Part shown: piece by piece, positions 21,062-32,639 of the stretch | Layout: each line of letters opens with the position of its first letter | How positions within the stretch are numbered: the stretch's first letter is position 1 | Assembly (NCBI GenBank): GCA_930367215.1 | Contig: OV884059.1 | Coordinates: 34,463,882 to 34,527,881, forward strand | Source: Pollenia angustigena | Lineage: Eukaryota; Arthropoda; Insecta; Diptera; Polleniidae | DNA length: 64,000 bases | Reading direction: 5' to 3' | Made by a program: the position numbers and the translations under genes | The notes under the pieces: generated by a model | The model's input: only the letters and a program-made list of their open reading frames with translations | Databases searched by the model: none | What the model was told of the DNA's origin: nothing

Positions 21062-22430
21062 AAAGCAATAATAAAAATCAGTTTGCTCCTCACTTTTGTA
21101 TGGAAAAAGTTGCTAAAAAGCCGATGCAGCGTAATCAAAATGGATAGTCTTCAACCATTTATCTATTTTATATACATATAAGAACAAAAAATCCTAAATA
21201 AATATTCAAGTCGTCGTTTAAATCCCCTCAAAATACCCATTTTGTTGGCATTTTGGTTTCCCGGTTTTTAAATTCCTATTGGCTCGATAAGAGTAATTAT
21301 AAATCTTTTAAGCGTTTTTTTTATTTCTCAAAAAAAGCGCCAAAAAAGCACTAAAATGGTCAATATAATAAAAACTTAGCAACACTTACAACATGCACCG
21401 AACTTTTGTATGAAAAAAGTGGGGGCGAATGCCCTAATCACTACTTCTATTGTTGTTAATTTTATCAAAGCGTCTCATCGAGTGGTTTATTGTTGATATT
21501 GTTGTTAATGTTAACAAAGCGTCTCATCGAGTGGACAATGACTTCTTGAATGCAAAAGTATAATAATTTGTTCCTTTTGAATTTACACAGTTGTGTTATA
21601 TTTCGTGCGCAACAAAAATACAAACAAAGCACTTTCAATAAAAAACGAATACATGCAAAAATCAAATGTGTACGAAACGATGTAAAAATTACCAACGTTG
21701 AACTTTGTTTTGCAAGCAAATAGTGAATGTAAATTTGAGCGTATGAATAAATCAAGAAAAATAGTTATTTTGCAGTTCGCTGGTGCGTATATATATATAT
21801 ACGTTTCATACATTCAATAAAGTGATAAAAACAACGGAGTTGTAGCCTTATAAAAAAATAATTTAAGTTTCCTGCACAAGTACAAACATTCAGTCGATAG
21901 TAATATCGATATATCGATAGTGAAATCTGAACCATCGGTAAATATTGATAGTAGAAAATATCGATAGTATCCCAGCACTAATTCCTACAAAAGTTGAAGA
22001 AATAATAAAAAAAAGATTGTTATGATTTCGTATTTTTACAAAAAGTGTAGACTACTTTTACTAAAATGTACTAGCGATTCTCTAGTTCCAATGTCTACAT
22101 ATGTATGTTCCCAAAGGAACAACCTAGTCAGTAGTACCAACGTCAGTAGTTAATTTCCACTGACCCGCACATGTTAAATGTCTATTGCAAATTACATTGC
22201 CTGGGGTATAATAAGTCACAAGTACTGGTGACTGTGTCAATAGTGAATCAGTACAGATTCACTAGTGACATTTCCTGCAGGGTAAAAACAATAAATTTTT
22301 AACGTAGGGAAAAGTGTAGGGACATTTTTTTTGGTTGTAGGGAAAAAAGGGGACATACGTAGGGATTTTTTGAAATTGTTCCTGACATCACTGATTACAA
22401 CAAAAATGGAAATTATCCCTGCAGATAACG
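21062..22430. other. Non-coding stretch with a repeat unit, a tandem pair and DRE motifs
   Basis: 21186-21358 is a diverged copy of the ..AGCACTAA repeat unit. At 21450-21533 a unit of about 45 bp (..ATCAAAGCGTCTCATCGAGTGG) occurs twice. At 21904-21966 there are three exact TATCGATA sites. No convincing coding frame is seen on either strand; the minus-strand frames near 21465-21813 have no motif. Confidence 0.5.
21893..21966. promoter_or_regulatory. Cluster of TATCGATA (DRE-type) motifs
   Basis: TATCGATA occurs at 21904-21911, 21912-21919 and 21959-21966, with GTCGATAGT next to them. In Drosophila this is the DREF/BEAF site of housekeeping promoters. No gene start is recognised beside it, so it may instead belong to a repeat. 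Confidence 0.35.
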
Positions 22431-22985
22431 AGACTAGTCCATACATGTATGTAAAGAGTAGTCCATAAAGGAGTAGGAGTACTCCAAAACTACTCCAAAT
22501 ATATGGGTAAAAGGTAGTCCATTTAACATTACGATGTCCTAGAAGGAGACCATATAACCCACCGAAGAAGTCCCTAAACTACTCCATGGAGTACTAAAGT
22601 GGGTTAGTTTTAAAAGTAATCCATGTAACTAAAGTATGGAGTACACTTAAGGGGTAGTTTAAGCATTTTTCTTTTTGAATTTTTACTAATCGCCTTTTAT
22701 GGTATGCACTGTATAGTCTACTATTGCTATTATTAATTATATTTACTTGGTATTTTTAATTTTTTTTATCTTTTTTCCACAAATTTCACAAACTTTCACT
22801 TTTAAATAAGCAATTAATAATGGACACCGTCTGGGCTACCAATGTGTAATACTGTAAACTATAGAAATGTATACAACATGCAGTTGTAAATTTTTTATAA
22901 CATGGTCCATACTACAGTACATTGGACCATGTTGTAAGTAGTCCATTTAAGCCACAATGGACCACGTAGTCCAAGATTATCTCTA
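22430..22985. repeat. Region dense in TAGTCCAT / TGGAGTA motifs (MITE-like)
   Basis: TAGTCCAT or near variants recur about six times, together with the inverted ATGGA / GGAGTACT forms, for example ACTCCATGGAGTACT and GGACCATGTTGTAAGTAGTCC. This looks like the subterminal repeats of a small DNA transposon. Its ends are not resolved. Confidence 0.4.
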
Positions 22986-23098
22986 GGGCGGTATTAAGGG
23001 TCGTGTTCGTTTACACAAACATTAAAAAATAAGATATCGTTCCTGGGTGTGTGAACCGAACACTAAATAATGGACTGTTTATTTTTGAACACTGCTCT

Positions 23099-23403
23099 TC
23101 TTATTATAGTACGTTTCCACCTACATGTTTTGGGACACAAAACTAGTTTTGCAGCAAAACAAGTGTTTTGCTACTCGTTTCCCCATACATTTTTCATGTT
23201 CGCAAAACTCAAACAAAAACTAGTTTTGCTCTAAAACATGTCGAAAATCATGAATACAACTCTGGGTTATCAATTATTGATGATTGACAATTTCGAAAAA
23301 AGTGACATATTTACCAAAATATCAAGACATATGAAATAGGTTTAAGCAACTCTCCAGCTGATTTATTTGTTTGAAGCTTAAAAATAATAAAATAATATAA
23401 TAA
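23099..23403. mobile_element. Left half of a GTTTCCAC-family MITE (copy 1)
   Basis: It starts TATAGTACGTTTCCACC and follows copy 2 (7353-7572) closely until about 23340, then is interrupted by R1 and the nested stack. The matching right half is at 44590-44754. Confidence 0.7.
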
Positions 23404-25330
23404 CAAGTAAGAGTGCTATATTCGGCTGTGCCGAATCTTATATACCCTTCACCATTGTGCGAGCAGAATACAGAGCAACTAGACAAAAACATAATAAAAC
23501 TGGTAAATATTTTTTTTTAAATAAGAGACAACCGGTTTTGAACTTCGCTTTTCATAAGGGCCCAGAATATATGTACTTTATAGGGTGAAGGATCAATATT
23601 GTATATACCTTTTTACCTTCGGTGAAGGGTATAAAAAGAGTAATTTTCGGGAATTCAGGGTTCTAATCACTGCATTCGATACAATCGTATCGAATAAACT
23701 ATTGAATTTTTTTGCATACGATAGACACTGGCGTATCGAATGAAAACTCGATAAATGTAATGTCGAGTTACTCGATGTCGAATGCTATTATTTCAAATTC
23801 AATACATTTCATTCGATATCGAGCTTCAAGATACCAAAATAAATAATTTCGATGAATTTTGCTCGATATCGTATGCGGTGATTAGACCCCAGTATTTCTG
23901 TTATAACTCATACAAATTTCCGACATTTTGATATATAAGTCATATCCATAGGACGTATAGCAGCCCTAAAATTTAGGTTTTTATAAAAATTTTGATGTTT
24001 TTTAGCCCATTTTTGGAGTATTTTGCTCATAAATTACCCATTGTCTAACCGATTTGATAGTTTTATATACCGACGTGTTAAGGAAGAATTTTACCATTTA
24101 CTTAAGTTATATTTATATATAAACATTTATATAAACTTGTAAATATATATTTTAACAAAGTTAATTATAAAAAAGAGTAATTTTTGTGGATTCAGTATTT
24201 CGGTTATAACTCTGCCATTTTTTAACCGATTTGGCAGATTTATATACCGACGTGTTGAAGAAGAAATTTACCATTTACTTTAGTTATAAAGCTTGGACTC
24301 GGAAAGATCTATGGTTCCCGAAAGTGGGTATTTAAAAAAAAATATTTAATTTTGGTCATAACTTTTTTGTATCTGAACCGATTTTTCCGAGTTTTTTATA
24401 AAATATGTTCTACAAGAAATTTCAGATATTTTGGTATATAAGTCATATCCATAGGACGTATAGCAGCCCTAAAATTTAGGTTTTTATAAAAATTTTGATG
24501 TTTTTAGCCCATTTTTTGAGTATTTTGCTCATAAATTACCCATTGTCTAACCGATTTGATAGTGTTATATACCGACGTGTTAAGGAAGAATTTTACCATT
24601 TACTTAAGTTATATTTATATATAAACATTTTTATAATCTTGTAAATATATATTTTAACAAAGTTAATTATAAAAAAGAGTAATTTTTGTGGATTCAGTAT
24701 TTCGGTAATAACTCTGCCATTTTTTAACCGATTTGGCAGATTTTTATACCGACGTGTTGAAGAAGAAATTTACCATTTACTTTAGTTATAAAGCTTGGAC
24801 TCGGGGAGATCTATGGTTCCCGAAAGTGGGTATTTAAAAAAAAATATTTAATTTTGGTCATAACTTTTTTGTATCTGAACCGATTTTTCCGAGTTTTTTA
24901 TAAAATATGTTCTACAAGAAATTTCAGATATTTTGGTATATAAGTCATATCCATAGGACGTATAGCAGCCCTAAAATTTTTACGAGTTTTGCAGAGAATA
25001 TGTTTTACTAAAGATTTCCGATGTTTTAATAAATAAGGCGTATCCATAGGTCATATATATGGCAGGCCTAAAAATTAAGTTTCTATAAAAATTGACAAAC
25101 GGACTGACAGACGGACATCGTTAAATCCACTTTTCTCCTCATAAGCACCCAATATATATACTACATACACTTTATATGGTCTGAGATCAATATTGTAGAA
25201 ATAACAAACAGAATGACAAACTTATGTATGTAAACGAATTACCTATAAAATAAAAAAATAATTATAAAAAAATAAAATAAGTAAAAAAAAAAATTAAATC
25301 AATAAAAATAAGGGTATAAAAAGGGTAAAT
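23404..25330 (+). repeat. R1 dispersed fly repeat, copy a, with internal tandem duplication
   Basis: It starts AAGTAAGAGTGCTATATTCG, contains the hairpin ATTCGGCTGTGCCGAAT and ends near AAGGGTATAAAAAGG. Internal landmarks are GACAGACGGACATCGTTAAA and TATAGCAGCCCTAAAATTT. A 502-bp unit is repeated (about 23933-24434 and 24435-24936) plus a short third start. The same family recurs at 14884, 44080-44500, 55621-57883 and 63517-63838. The class is not certain; no protein is encoded. Confidence 0.7.
23658..23890. mobile_element. MITE inside R1 copy a
   Basis: The ends GGTTCTAATCACTGCATTCGATAC and (complement) GGTCTAATCACCGCATACGATAT are inverted repeats. A second copy occupies the equivalent place in the R1 copy at 57715-57883/63512-63585. 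Confidence 0.65.
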
Positions 25331-25477
25331 TAAAAGGCGTTAATATGTATAAAATATACGTTTATGAAGTTCATAAATATATTTTAAAAATTTTAAAAAG
25401 TGAAAAACTGACCAATTTCTTTTTAGATAAAAAGAATTTATAAAAAACAAAAAATAAAAAACAATAAAAAAATGGAA

Positions 25478-25558
25478 TGAATGGGATTCGAACCAGTCAA
25501 CCAATAACAAATTGTTAAGAGGCAGACCGTTTAGACCGTTCCACCATCGAACCGCATG
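25478..25558 (-). tRNA. tRNA-like sequence (pseudogene or SINE head)
   Basis: On the minus strand there is an A-box-like TGGTGGAACGG and a perfect B box GGTTCGAATCCC with spacing typical of a tRNA. T-stem and acceptor pairing are poor, so a functional tRNA is unlikely. Confidence 0.35.
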
Positions 25559-25740
25559 TAAAGCCGATGTTGATTTGAGTATGTGATATCAATAATTATT
25601 AATAGTAAATTAAAGTATGTATGTGTTTGTTGTTTGTGTATAATACAGAAGGTAATATTAAATAAAAAAAAAAAGAAGTTTACCGCAAGTATTTTAAATG
25701 AAAAAAAACCACAAAAAAAAAACAACACACAACTATATTA

Positions 25741-26318
25741 CAGGGTTACCATTAACCGTTTTGAAACGTAAACTGTCGTTTTGGTTAATAAAAGTCGCAA
25801 ACCAATTTAAATGTTTTTTATTTATCAATAATACAACATAAACATACCAAGAAATTGCTTAAATTGTGTATGCTTTTAAATCACTTTTGTGCAGAAGATA
25901 TTATCAGGCCTATTCTGAAAATCACTTTAACTCAAATCACGTGATTTGAAATCACATGTGCCTACTAAAATCACACGTGTGATATTTTAGCGTCCCGTTT
26001 TTGTGTGATCTTCAATTGCAGAAAGCACACCAAGAAACACAACAACGGTATGACTTTCAAAACACCATAAAGTCACAGGTGTGATTTCAGAACAGGCCCG
26101 TATATAGGTATATATGAATATATTTTTGTATAAATTGTCTAAAAAAGTGACTAATATGTTATCAATGTCAACAATAAAAAGGCAAAGATTGCTTTTAATA
26201 TTTTGACGACACTAGATCACTGTTCGTTATGTTAGCGGTTTTTTGTAGTCGTAAAATTAGATGATGAGGGCATTTCTAATATTCCCTAAATACAATTTTG
26301 TTTAAAAGTGGATAACCC
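25741..26318. mobile_element. Possible hAT-like short element
   Basis: Left end CAGGGTTACCATT, right end (complement) CAGGGTTATCCACTT. The ends resemble those of the hAT-type elements at 44952 and 61391. No 8-bp duplication is seen, so the call is weak. A nested MITE lies at 25907-26098. Confidence 0.4.
25907..26098. mobile_element. 192-bp MITE
   Basis: The inverted ends are GGCCTATTCTGAAAATCAC and (complement) GGCCTGTTCTGAAATCAC. The interior is rich in TCACACGTGTGA-type palindromes. Confidence 0.6.
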
Positions 26319-26471
26319 TGCTTGTTTGTATGGTTTTTAAGCAGTGTGACCATTTTGGCAATTTTGTAGCTTAACTTAGATTAAAAATTTTAATTTAGCT
26401 AAAATACTTTCATTAAGCGCTTCGCATTTTTTTAAGCATTTATTTTATTTTTATTTATTTAATTGAATTGC

Positions 26472-26511
26472 TCCATACACAAGACTTACGAGTCTTATTT
26501 TGCAGTATGGA
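26472..26511 (-). other. 3'-terminal two-level hairpin of LINE-4
   Basis: Outer stem TCCATAC (26472-26478) with GTATGGA (26505-26511). Inner stem AAGACT (26481-26486) with AGTCTT (26491-26496), loop TACG. It lies about 11 nt before the tail in minus-strand sense. Confidence 0.6.
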
Positions 26512-26666
26512 ACTGAGAATATGTATAATTATAAATCATTTATTAATTAACAACTTAATATCTAATTACAGTTTAAAATATATAAAGCAAAATCAATTAA
26601 AATTAAACAATATTTAAATAATTTAATCATATGTACTTAAATCTCAAACAATAATGTTTCAAATTG

Positions 26667-29101
26667 TTATGTTGAAAACAGTTTAAAAATACTTTCTTTA
26701 AACTTTCGTGCGTTACTTAAAAGTTGAAAACTATGGGGTATAGAATTCCAGAGAGAAATTGAGAATATGTAGAAATGCCACTCCGAAATTAAACTTTTGT
26801 ATCTAAACGATCTAATTCTTTTTCCCCTGCTTATATCTGAAATACAAAGTTTGCCGTACAGATGATCAGGTTTGTGGGTATATATTATCTTATGTAAAAA
26901 AATTAAAACTCTCATGCTCAGTATATTATCTAAAGAAAGGCCATATAACCGAGATGAAAACAAGGATATACTAGAACGCCTATTAAGTCCATACACGTAA
27001 CGGACTATGTTATTAAATGCAACTTTTAATTTTGCTTTACTAATTGTATCACATTTAGCAAATAGCTCACAACCATATAATAAAATGGGCATCAGATAAG
27101 TTTTGGCAAGCAGTATTCTTATTTTTAGAGGTGTACAATGCTGGGTCCGCCAAAGAGTTCTAATCATAGAAAAGGTGCGACCACAAGCATAGTTAATGTG
27201 GTTCGACCACGTAAGAGTATCATTAAAAAATATTCCGAGATTCTTAGCAGATTTGACTATTTCAATTTGTTGGTTATTTATAAATATATTTGGAATAATA
27301 TTCTGTTTGTTAAGTCGCCTCTGAATAACTATGCATTTAGATTTTTTAGGATTTATTTCCAAACCATTTGCCGTTGCCCACGTATAAATATGCTGAAGTT
27401 GCTGATTAATAGTGATAATACACTGGTCAATTAATGCATTTCTACAACTGGTATAAAGTTGAACGTCATCCGCGTACATTCTAACTTTACAATTTGTTAG
27501 GACGGCTGGGAGGTCATTAGAGTAAAGTGAGAATAGAAGTGGCCCAACAATGGACCCCTGTGGTACCCCTCTTGTTACAGGCAGTGCCCTGGACTTCTGG
27601 ATTCCAGTTTCAACATACTGATATCTGTTACTCAAGTATGTTGACAATAAATGAATAGCGGTCGAAGAGAAGTTAAAAAAATTACTGAGCTTGTAGCAAA
27701 GAATGTTGTGATCCACGGTATCAAACGCTTTTGAATGATCCAAAAGTATTAAAAAAGTAGTCTCACCATCATCAAGTTTCTTTCTAATCTCCTCCGTAAC
27801 ATCAACTAAGGCTGTTATGCAGCTGTTGTTCTTTCTAAATCCAGATTGACGATCTGTTAGCAAGTTATTGTTATCCAAGAAACAGGTTATCTGGTTATGC
27901 ATAATACGTTCAAATACTTTAGATAGAAATGGAAGAATGGCTATTGGTCTAAAATCGGAACCAGTTTTGGGTATTGGAACGATTTTAGCTATTTTCCAAT
28001 TCGAGGGAAAGTAACTTGAGGTTAAAATTTTATTAAAGAAAAATGTGATTATCGGAAGAAGTTGAGGTAAAAGAATTTTCAGAAATTTTGGATTAATCCC
28101 GTCCGCTCCTATGGAGTTGGATTTTATAGACAAAAGGCTAGATAAAACATCACATTGGTCTACTGCAGCAAAAGAAAAAAAAGAGTCGGTATTGTTGTTC
28201 GAATGATAATTGTTATAATAATTTTGATCCGCCTGAACAATGGGGATATTTAAAAACTTTTTATTGATTGCATCGGCATCAATTGAACATGGTTCTCGGT
28301 TTGTAGATTTACCGATACCAACTTCGCGTATTGTTTGCCATGTTCTTTTGGAGCCAATAGCGAAAGAAAACTTTTCAGCATAAAAAACGGATTTGGCCGT
28401 TTTAATCATTTTATTTGTTTTTCTTTTAGCGGTCAGATAATCCTCATATAACGTTGTAGTCTTAAATCTTTTCCAACGTGCATACGCCAAATCTCTTTGC
28501 TTGATGTAACCCTTAATTTCCGAAGAAAACCATGGTTTTTGCTTATTACCAATAATTTTTGTCCTTATTGGCACAGTTAGATCGAACAGATAATTTAGGT
28601 TTTGCTCCAGAAAAGAAAGTTGGTCATCTATTGAATACAAGGAATACAAAATATTCCAATTGATTTTAAAAAATTCTTCCTCGAGTAATCTGAGATTAAT
28701 GTTCTTGAAATCTCGAAAGGTAATTCTCTCAACCGGTATTACAAGTTGGAAATTGTAAGTCATGAAAATAAGATCATGTTTGGAGAAACATGACGCAGAC
28801 AATTGATCATACAGTAGTAGATTATTTTCATTACTCACAAGAAAAAAATCTAAAAGCGTGTTATTAGTTGCAGTAAAGTGTGTAGGGTTCAAAGTATTAG
28901 GTGATGTTAAGCCAAGCGAGGCACAGTCATCAGAGAAACTACTATCTACAAGTAAGTTAGAATTAAAGTCTCCTGCTATTATAACATCATCGTACAAAGC
29001 CGTTTGCGTTTCCAAATTTCGAATAAACAATTTGGTACAAAGATTCCTATTAGGCCTATAAACGCTGCCTACAAGCAACTTCCTACTTTCATTGTTTACC
29101 T
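26667..29101 (-). CDS. LINE-4 ORF2, main part: end of endonuclease, RT and C-terminus (interrupted)
   Basis: It begins in the middle of the endonuclease (LLVGSVYRPNRN, IIAGDFNSNL, SKHDLIF). The linker leads to RT blocks SNSIGADGINPKFLKI, DFRPIAILPFLSKVFERI, RQSGFRKNNSCITAL, LILLDHSKAFDTVDH, TRGVPQGSIVGPLLF and RMYADDVQLY. It ends in a Jockey-type C-terminus (ISLWNSIPHSF) and a stop at 26667. All RT catalytic residues look intact. The first 137 or so codons lie at 41008-40614; the reading phase is exactly preserved across the inserted LTR element. Product expected: a 941-residue endonuclease/RT for target-primed reverse transcription. Confidence 0.9.
29098..29101. repeat. 4-bp target duplication ACCT, left copy
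   Basis: ACCT directly before the LTR start TGTAACGC; ACCT again at 40614-40617 directly after the right LTR. Confidence 0.9.
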
Positions 29102-32049
29102 TGTAACGCATAATTGTGCAATATAACATCTTCCTTTGACCAAACACAAATTTCGGAAACCTTTAAATCTAATATTCTATTTAATATTTGAACCCTTTTA
29201 AGAATGCTATTTCAACGAATATTCGTTTACCGGCAGAATAATAGGAACTGTAATACTGTCCGTATCTTCGGAAGCAAATTACTGTCAGCCCCAAAAGTAC
29301 TTCAAGTTATTTTAAAAGTCTCATCACTGACATAGTACGCACTGATCATCACTTATTGCTAATGTCATTTTTCTTTAAATTTCGTTTACTCGTTGGTATT
29401 ATCTCATGTATGTTTCATGTATTTAAAATACATGACTTTATACTAAACCGAATGAGAGTGACAGATATACGTCTCATTTGCGGTTCGGAAAGCTCTACGT
29501 GAACTTTTGTTGTAGATGGAAAGAGCAAGTAATTCTGATAGGTGTAATGGTTTGAAAAGTTACAATCTTGAGGCTTTTTGAGTTTGGCTGCGGTTCTAGA
29601 ATGTGTGGAAGTAATTTTTTTTTCTTTAAATAATTCTAAATGGTAGTGTAAAATCCGAGTATCATTTTTTTTAAACATTTTAATTTATTGATACACAAGA
29701 AAAAAAAAAGGAAAAAAAATTTCAAGATTCATTGTCGTTCAGACGGTGCCAAAATATTCTGTTTGTGTCTAAAGGAAACTAGAAAAAAAGACGGTATTCC
29801 ATTTTCCGGAGGACCACTACGTTTTGTTATTTGTCCCCATTATCTACCGGTATTGTGGGATCTCAATACAACTAAGAAACACCCACGTGTATTTCGGTAC
29901 CCCATTACGTAATTCTGTAAAACCATCTTTTCAAGTTAAGGGGTTATCTGTTTTACTCCGACTACACTTCACCACGTGTAAATCTTATTTGAAGCCTAAG
30001 GAAACTTAAAATTTTTGCCTGCAGGGAGATTTCTCACTCTTCTTACATTGTGAGACTCCGGCCAATTATTTAACATTCGTTTCCGTTTGCATACTATCCT
30101 GTACTCCCGAGAATAAACCTTTCACAACGCAGACTCACGTGACCACTGGCGGAAATATTTCGGAATTACCAAGGGAATACTTATTTTCCTACAAATAGAT
30201 TTTCACCGAATATCGGCCAGGGCACGATGAGGATTACCATCTACATCGCCTTACCGTAAAAGCGAAAAAAAAAAAAACAACTAGTTGTGAAATAATTTAA
30301 GAAGATCATAGTTCTACATTTAAACCACCATTTTTTTTATCATGTTTACTTCCTTATTCTCTGCTAATTCGACTAACTAACTGAACTAAAGGATTCCCAA
30401 AAGTCAAATATACCTTTAACATTCGTTTTTTTTATTACCAGATTTATTCCCGAAACATACACTAACCGCTCTCAAAACCTAATCCCAGTCCATCATTCCC
30501 TTGTCTTGCTTATTACTAATTACACTATTTTGGAATCAAACCGGTATCTAAAATTTTAAATTGCCCTATCCTACCGTTAATTAAAATCTTAACTTTTGAT
30601 TCTTCCACAATAAAACAATGTAAATTATTCATATCTATTTATACTCTAATATTGCACTAATTATCTTAAACATTACAAAAGAAAAAAAAAAGTAAACTTT
30701 TTTTTTTATTAAATTTTTTTTACCTTAAGAACTCCCTATAACATTACCCTAAAACTTCAAATTGTACGGTGACCCTAATTTATTTAAACAAATTAACTTA
30801 ACAGAAAGAAAAGAAAAAACAAAAACTCAACCAAAATTTATAGATCTTAACCAAATCACAACAAGTATGCAGGAGGCCTTCTACATGCAACGTTGGATAA
30901 AGCTTTATGTAAGTTCATTTGTTTTAATTATTATTAGTAGGTTACCTCTTATATCTGCTTGATATTATTTTAATTCTTTAACAGAGTTTTTATTGTTGTA
31001 AGTACCAGTGAATTTTTTTCCTTTTTTTTGTTTTGAGTACAAACGTAATTTAGTGCAATGAAAACAGTAAAAGCTCTGTTAATTCTCAAAAAAATTATTT
31101 AAGAAAAACCAGTTTTTTTTTGGTGAACATTAAACATTACATATTTAAATTCCTTAACAAAGTTTTTGTTGTGGTAAATATGATGGATTTTGTTTATTTG
31201 AGTACAATCGTAATTGAGTGAAATTCAACCGGTAAAAGCTTTGTTAATTCTCTAAAAATTCTTGAAGAACAACAAGTTCTTTTTTACATTACATACATAT
31301 TTAAATTTATTAACAAAGTTTTTATGGTGGTATATACGATGGATTTTTTTTGTTTTATTTAAGAACAATCGTAATTAAGTAATAACAACTCAGTAAAAGC
31401 TTTGTTGATGCTCACCAAAAAAAATTATTATATATTTGTTTTTATTTTGATAATATCAACCCGTTTTAAGTCACATATATTATACGAACCATTTAGATAG
31501 TTTATTATTATGAGTTTGTATTTACAAGTTAACTGAATTAAATTTGAAAATATACACATTTGATTGGACTTAAACATGAATTAATTTCTCTTGGCGGTAG
31601 AACTGTAACGGTCTTTGGTAAAAGTAAGTGTGTTTGGGGTTTTTTCATTAATAGAATATCAACCTACGAAAAACCTAGGATGGGTGGGTATAGAGGTTCA
31701 AGGCTGTAACATCTAAGCTTTCTTGTAGAAAAGTTGATAAGTATTGGTGAATAATAAGGGCTTATAATTCGCACGTTATTTTTTTTATTTGTAAGGCTCA
31801 GGCTAAGTAAGACCCAGGAACAAGATCCCCGCCCAATCCTACCGAACAAGTTAGCTCAGCTAGAACGTGCGAAAGTTACCTGCAAAAACCTGAACTAATT
31901 AGTGTCAATTATATGAGAACCAAAATAAAAACAGTATCGTATTTGAGATCTACGTTTTTTTTTATCTTCGGGTTCCAACCCTAACATTAACAATGTTCAG
32001 CATAATCTCTGACGAATATAAGTAGTCAACCTAGCACAGGCCTGTTACA
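29102..32049 (+). repeat. 5' LTR of the RING-Gag element (2948 bp)
   Basis: It matches 37656-40613 throughout. It is unusually long for an insect gypsy LTR. It has no ORF of note; the short frames at 29415-30009 and 30762-30962 recur in the other LTR and carry no motif. It contains three tandem hairpin-bounded units at 30978-31408. Confidence 0.95.
30978..31408 (+). repeat. Three tandem hairpin-bounded units in the LTR
   Basis: Unit 1: TTAACAGAG (30978-30986) with CTCTGTTAA (31074-31082). Unit 2: TTAACAAAG (31154-31162) with CTTTGTTAA (31239-31247). Unit 3: TTAACAAAG (31310-31318) with CTTTGTTGA (31400-31408). The units are degenerate repeats of about 150-175 bp sharing ..GTTTTT.TTGTGGTAA.., GATGGATTTT and CAATCGTAATT. 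The base pair that differs in unit 1 changes on both sides; the change in unit 3 keeps a G-U pair. The same set recurs in the 3' LTR from about 39538. Confidence 0.65.
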
Positions 32050-32056
32050 AATTAAA

Positions 32057-32074
32057 TGGCGCCCAACGTGGGGC
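32057..32074 (+). other. Primer-binding site (tRNA-Lys type)
   Basis: TGGCGCCCAACGTGGGGC begins 7 nt after the 5' LTR end. The sequence is of the kind complementary to the 3' end of tRNA-Lys used by several retroelements (knowledge from the family; the fly tRNA was not checked). Confidence 0.8.
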
Positions 32075-32639
32075 CCAAAAGCTAATATCGAAAAATTTCA
32101 TCTGCGGGAACATCCGTTACGGTGGTCCCACGAATAACCAAACACCACGGTTTAAAAGAAAATTACATTTATATACTTGCGGAGAATTAGTCCGATGATT
32201 TTATTAGCATTGTGTTTGTAAATCATTTGGTTTTAAACCAAGAATAAAATACTTTTTGGTTGTTTTAGGATACATTGTATTCGGTAATATGGAAACCTTT
32301 ACAATCCATTACTACTTAAAGGATTTTTTTTATTCATGTCTGTTTGGCAGGTAAAACCTTCGGCGTATTCTCTAGGCATGAGGAAACAAAATTTGAAAAC
32401 TGTTTTGTTAGTTAGGGTATAAAAGCTTTGGAATTACAATTGTTTTGTAGTTGTTGGTATATAGCATCAATTGTCCACTTTTATGTCTAATTTTACGGCC
32501 CAATTTTTCTATTTAGTTTCTTCATAGCCGAAAATTCAACTTTTCTATCTTTTTCTTTATATTTAGTTTACCACACAGTTTTACCAAAGACCTTAATAAC
32601 AGTTTTACAAAATTTATATTGAAATTATTTTTAAAGTTT

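Noticed and set aside
22237..22446. 69-codon minus-strand frame
   Set aside because: No motif; lies in a repeat-like segment with CCTGCAGGG palindromes.
29415..30009. Short ORFs repeated at 37969-38563
   Set aside because: They are simply the same LTR sequence in both LTRs; no motif, and 60-87 codons are expected by chance.
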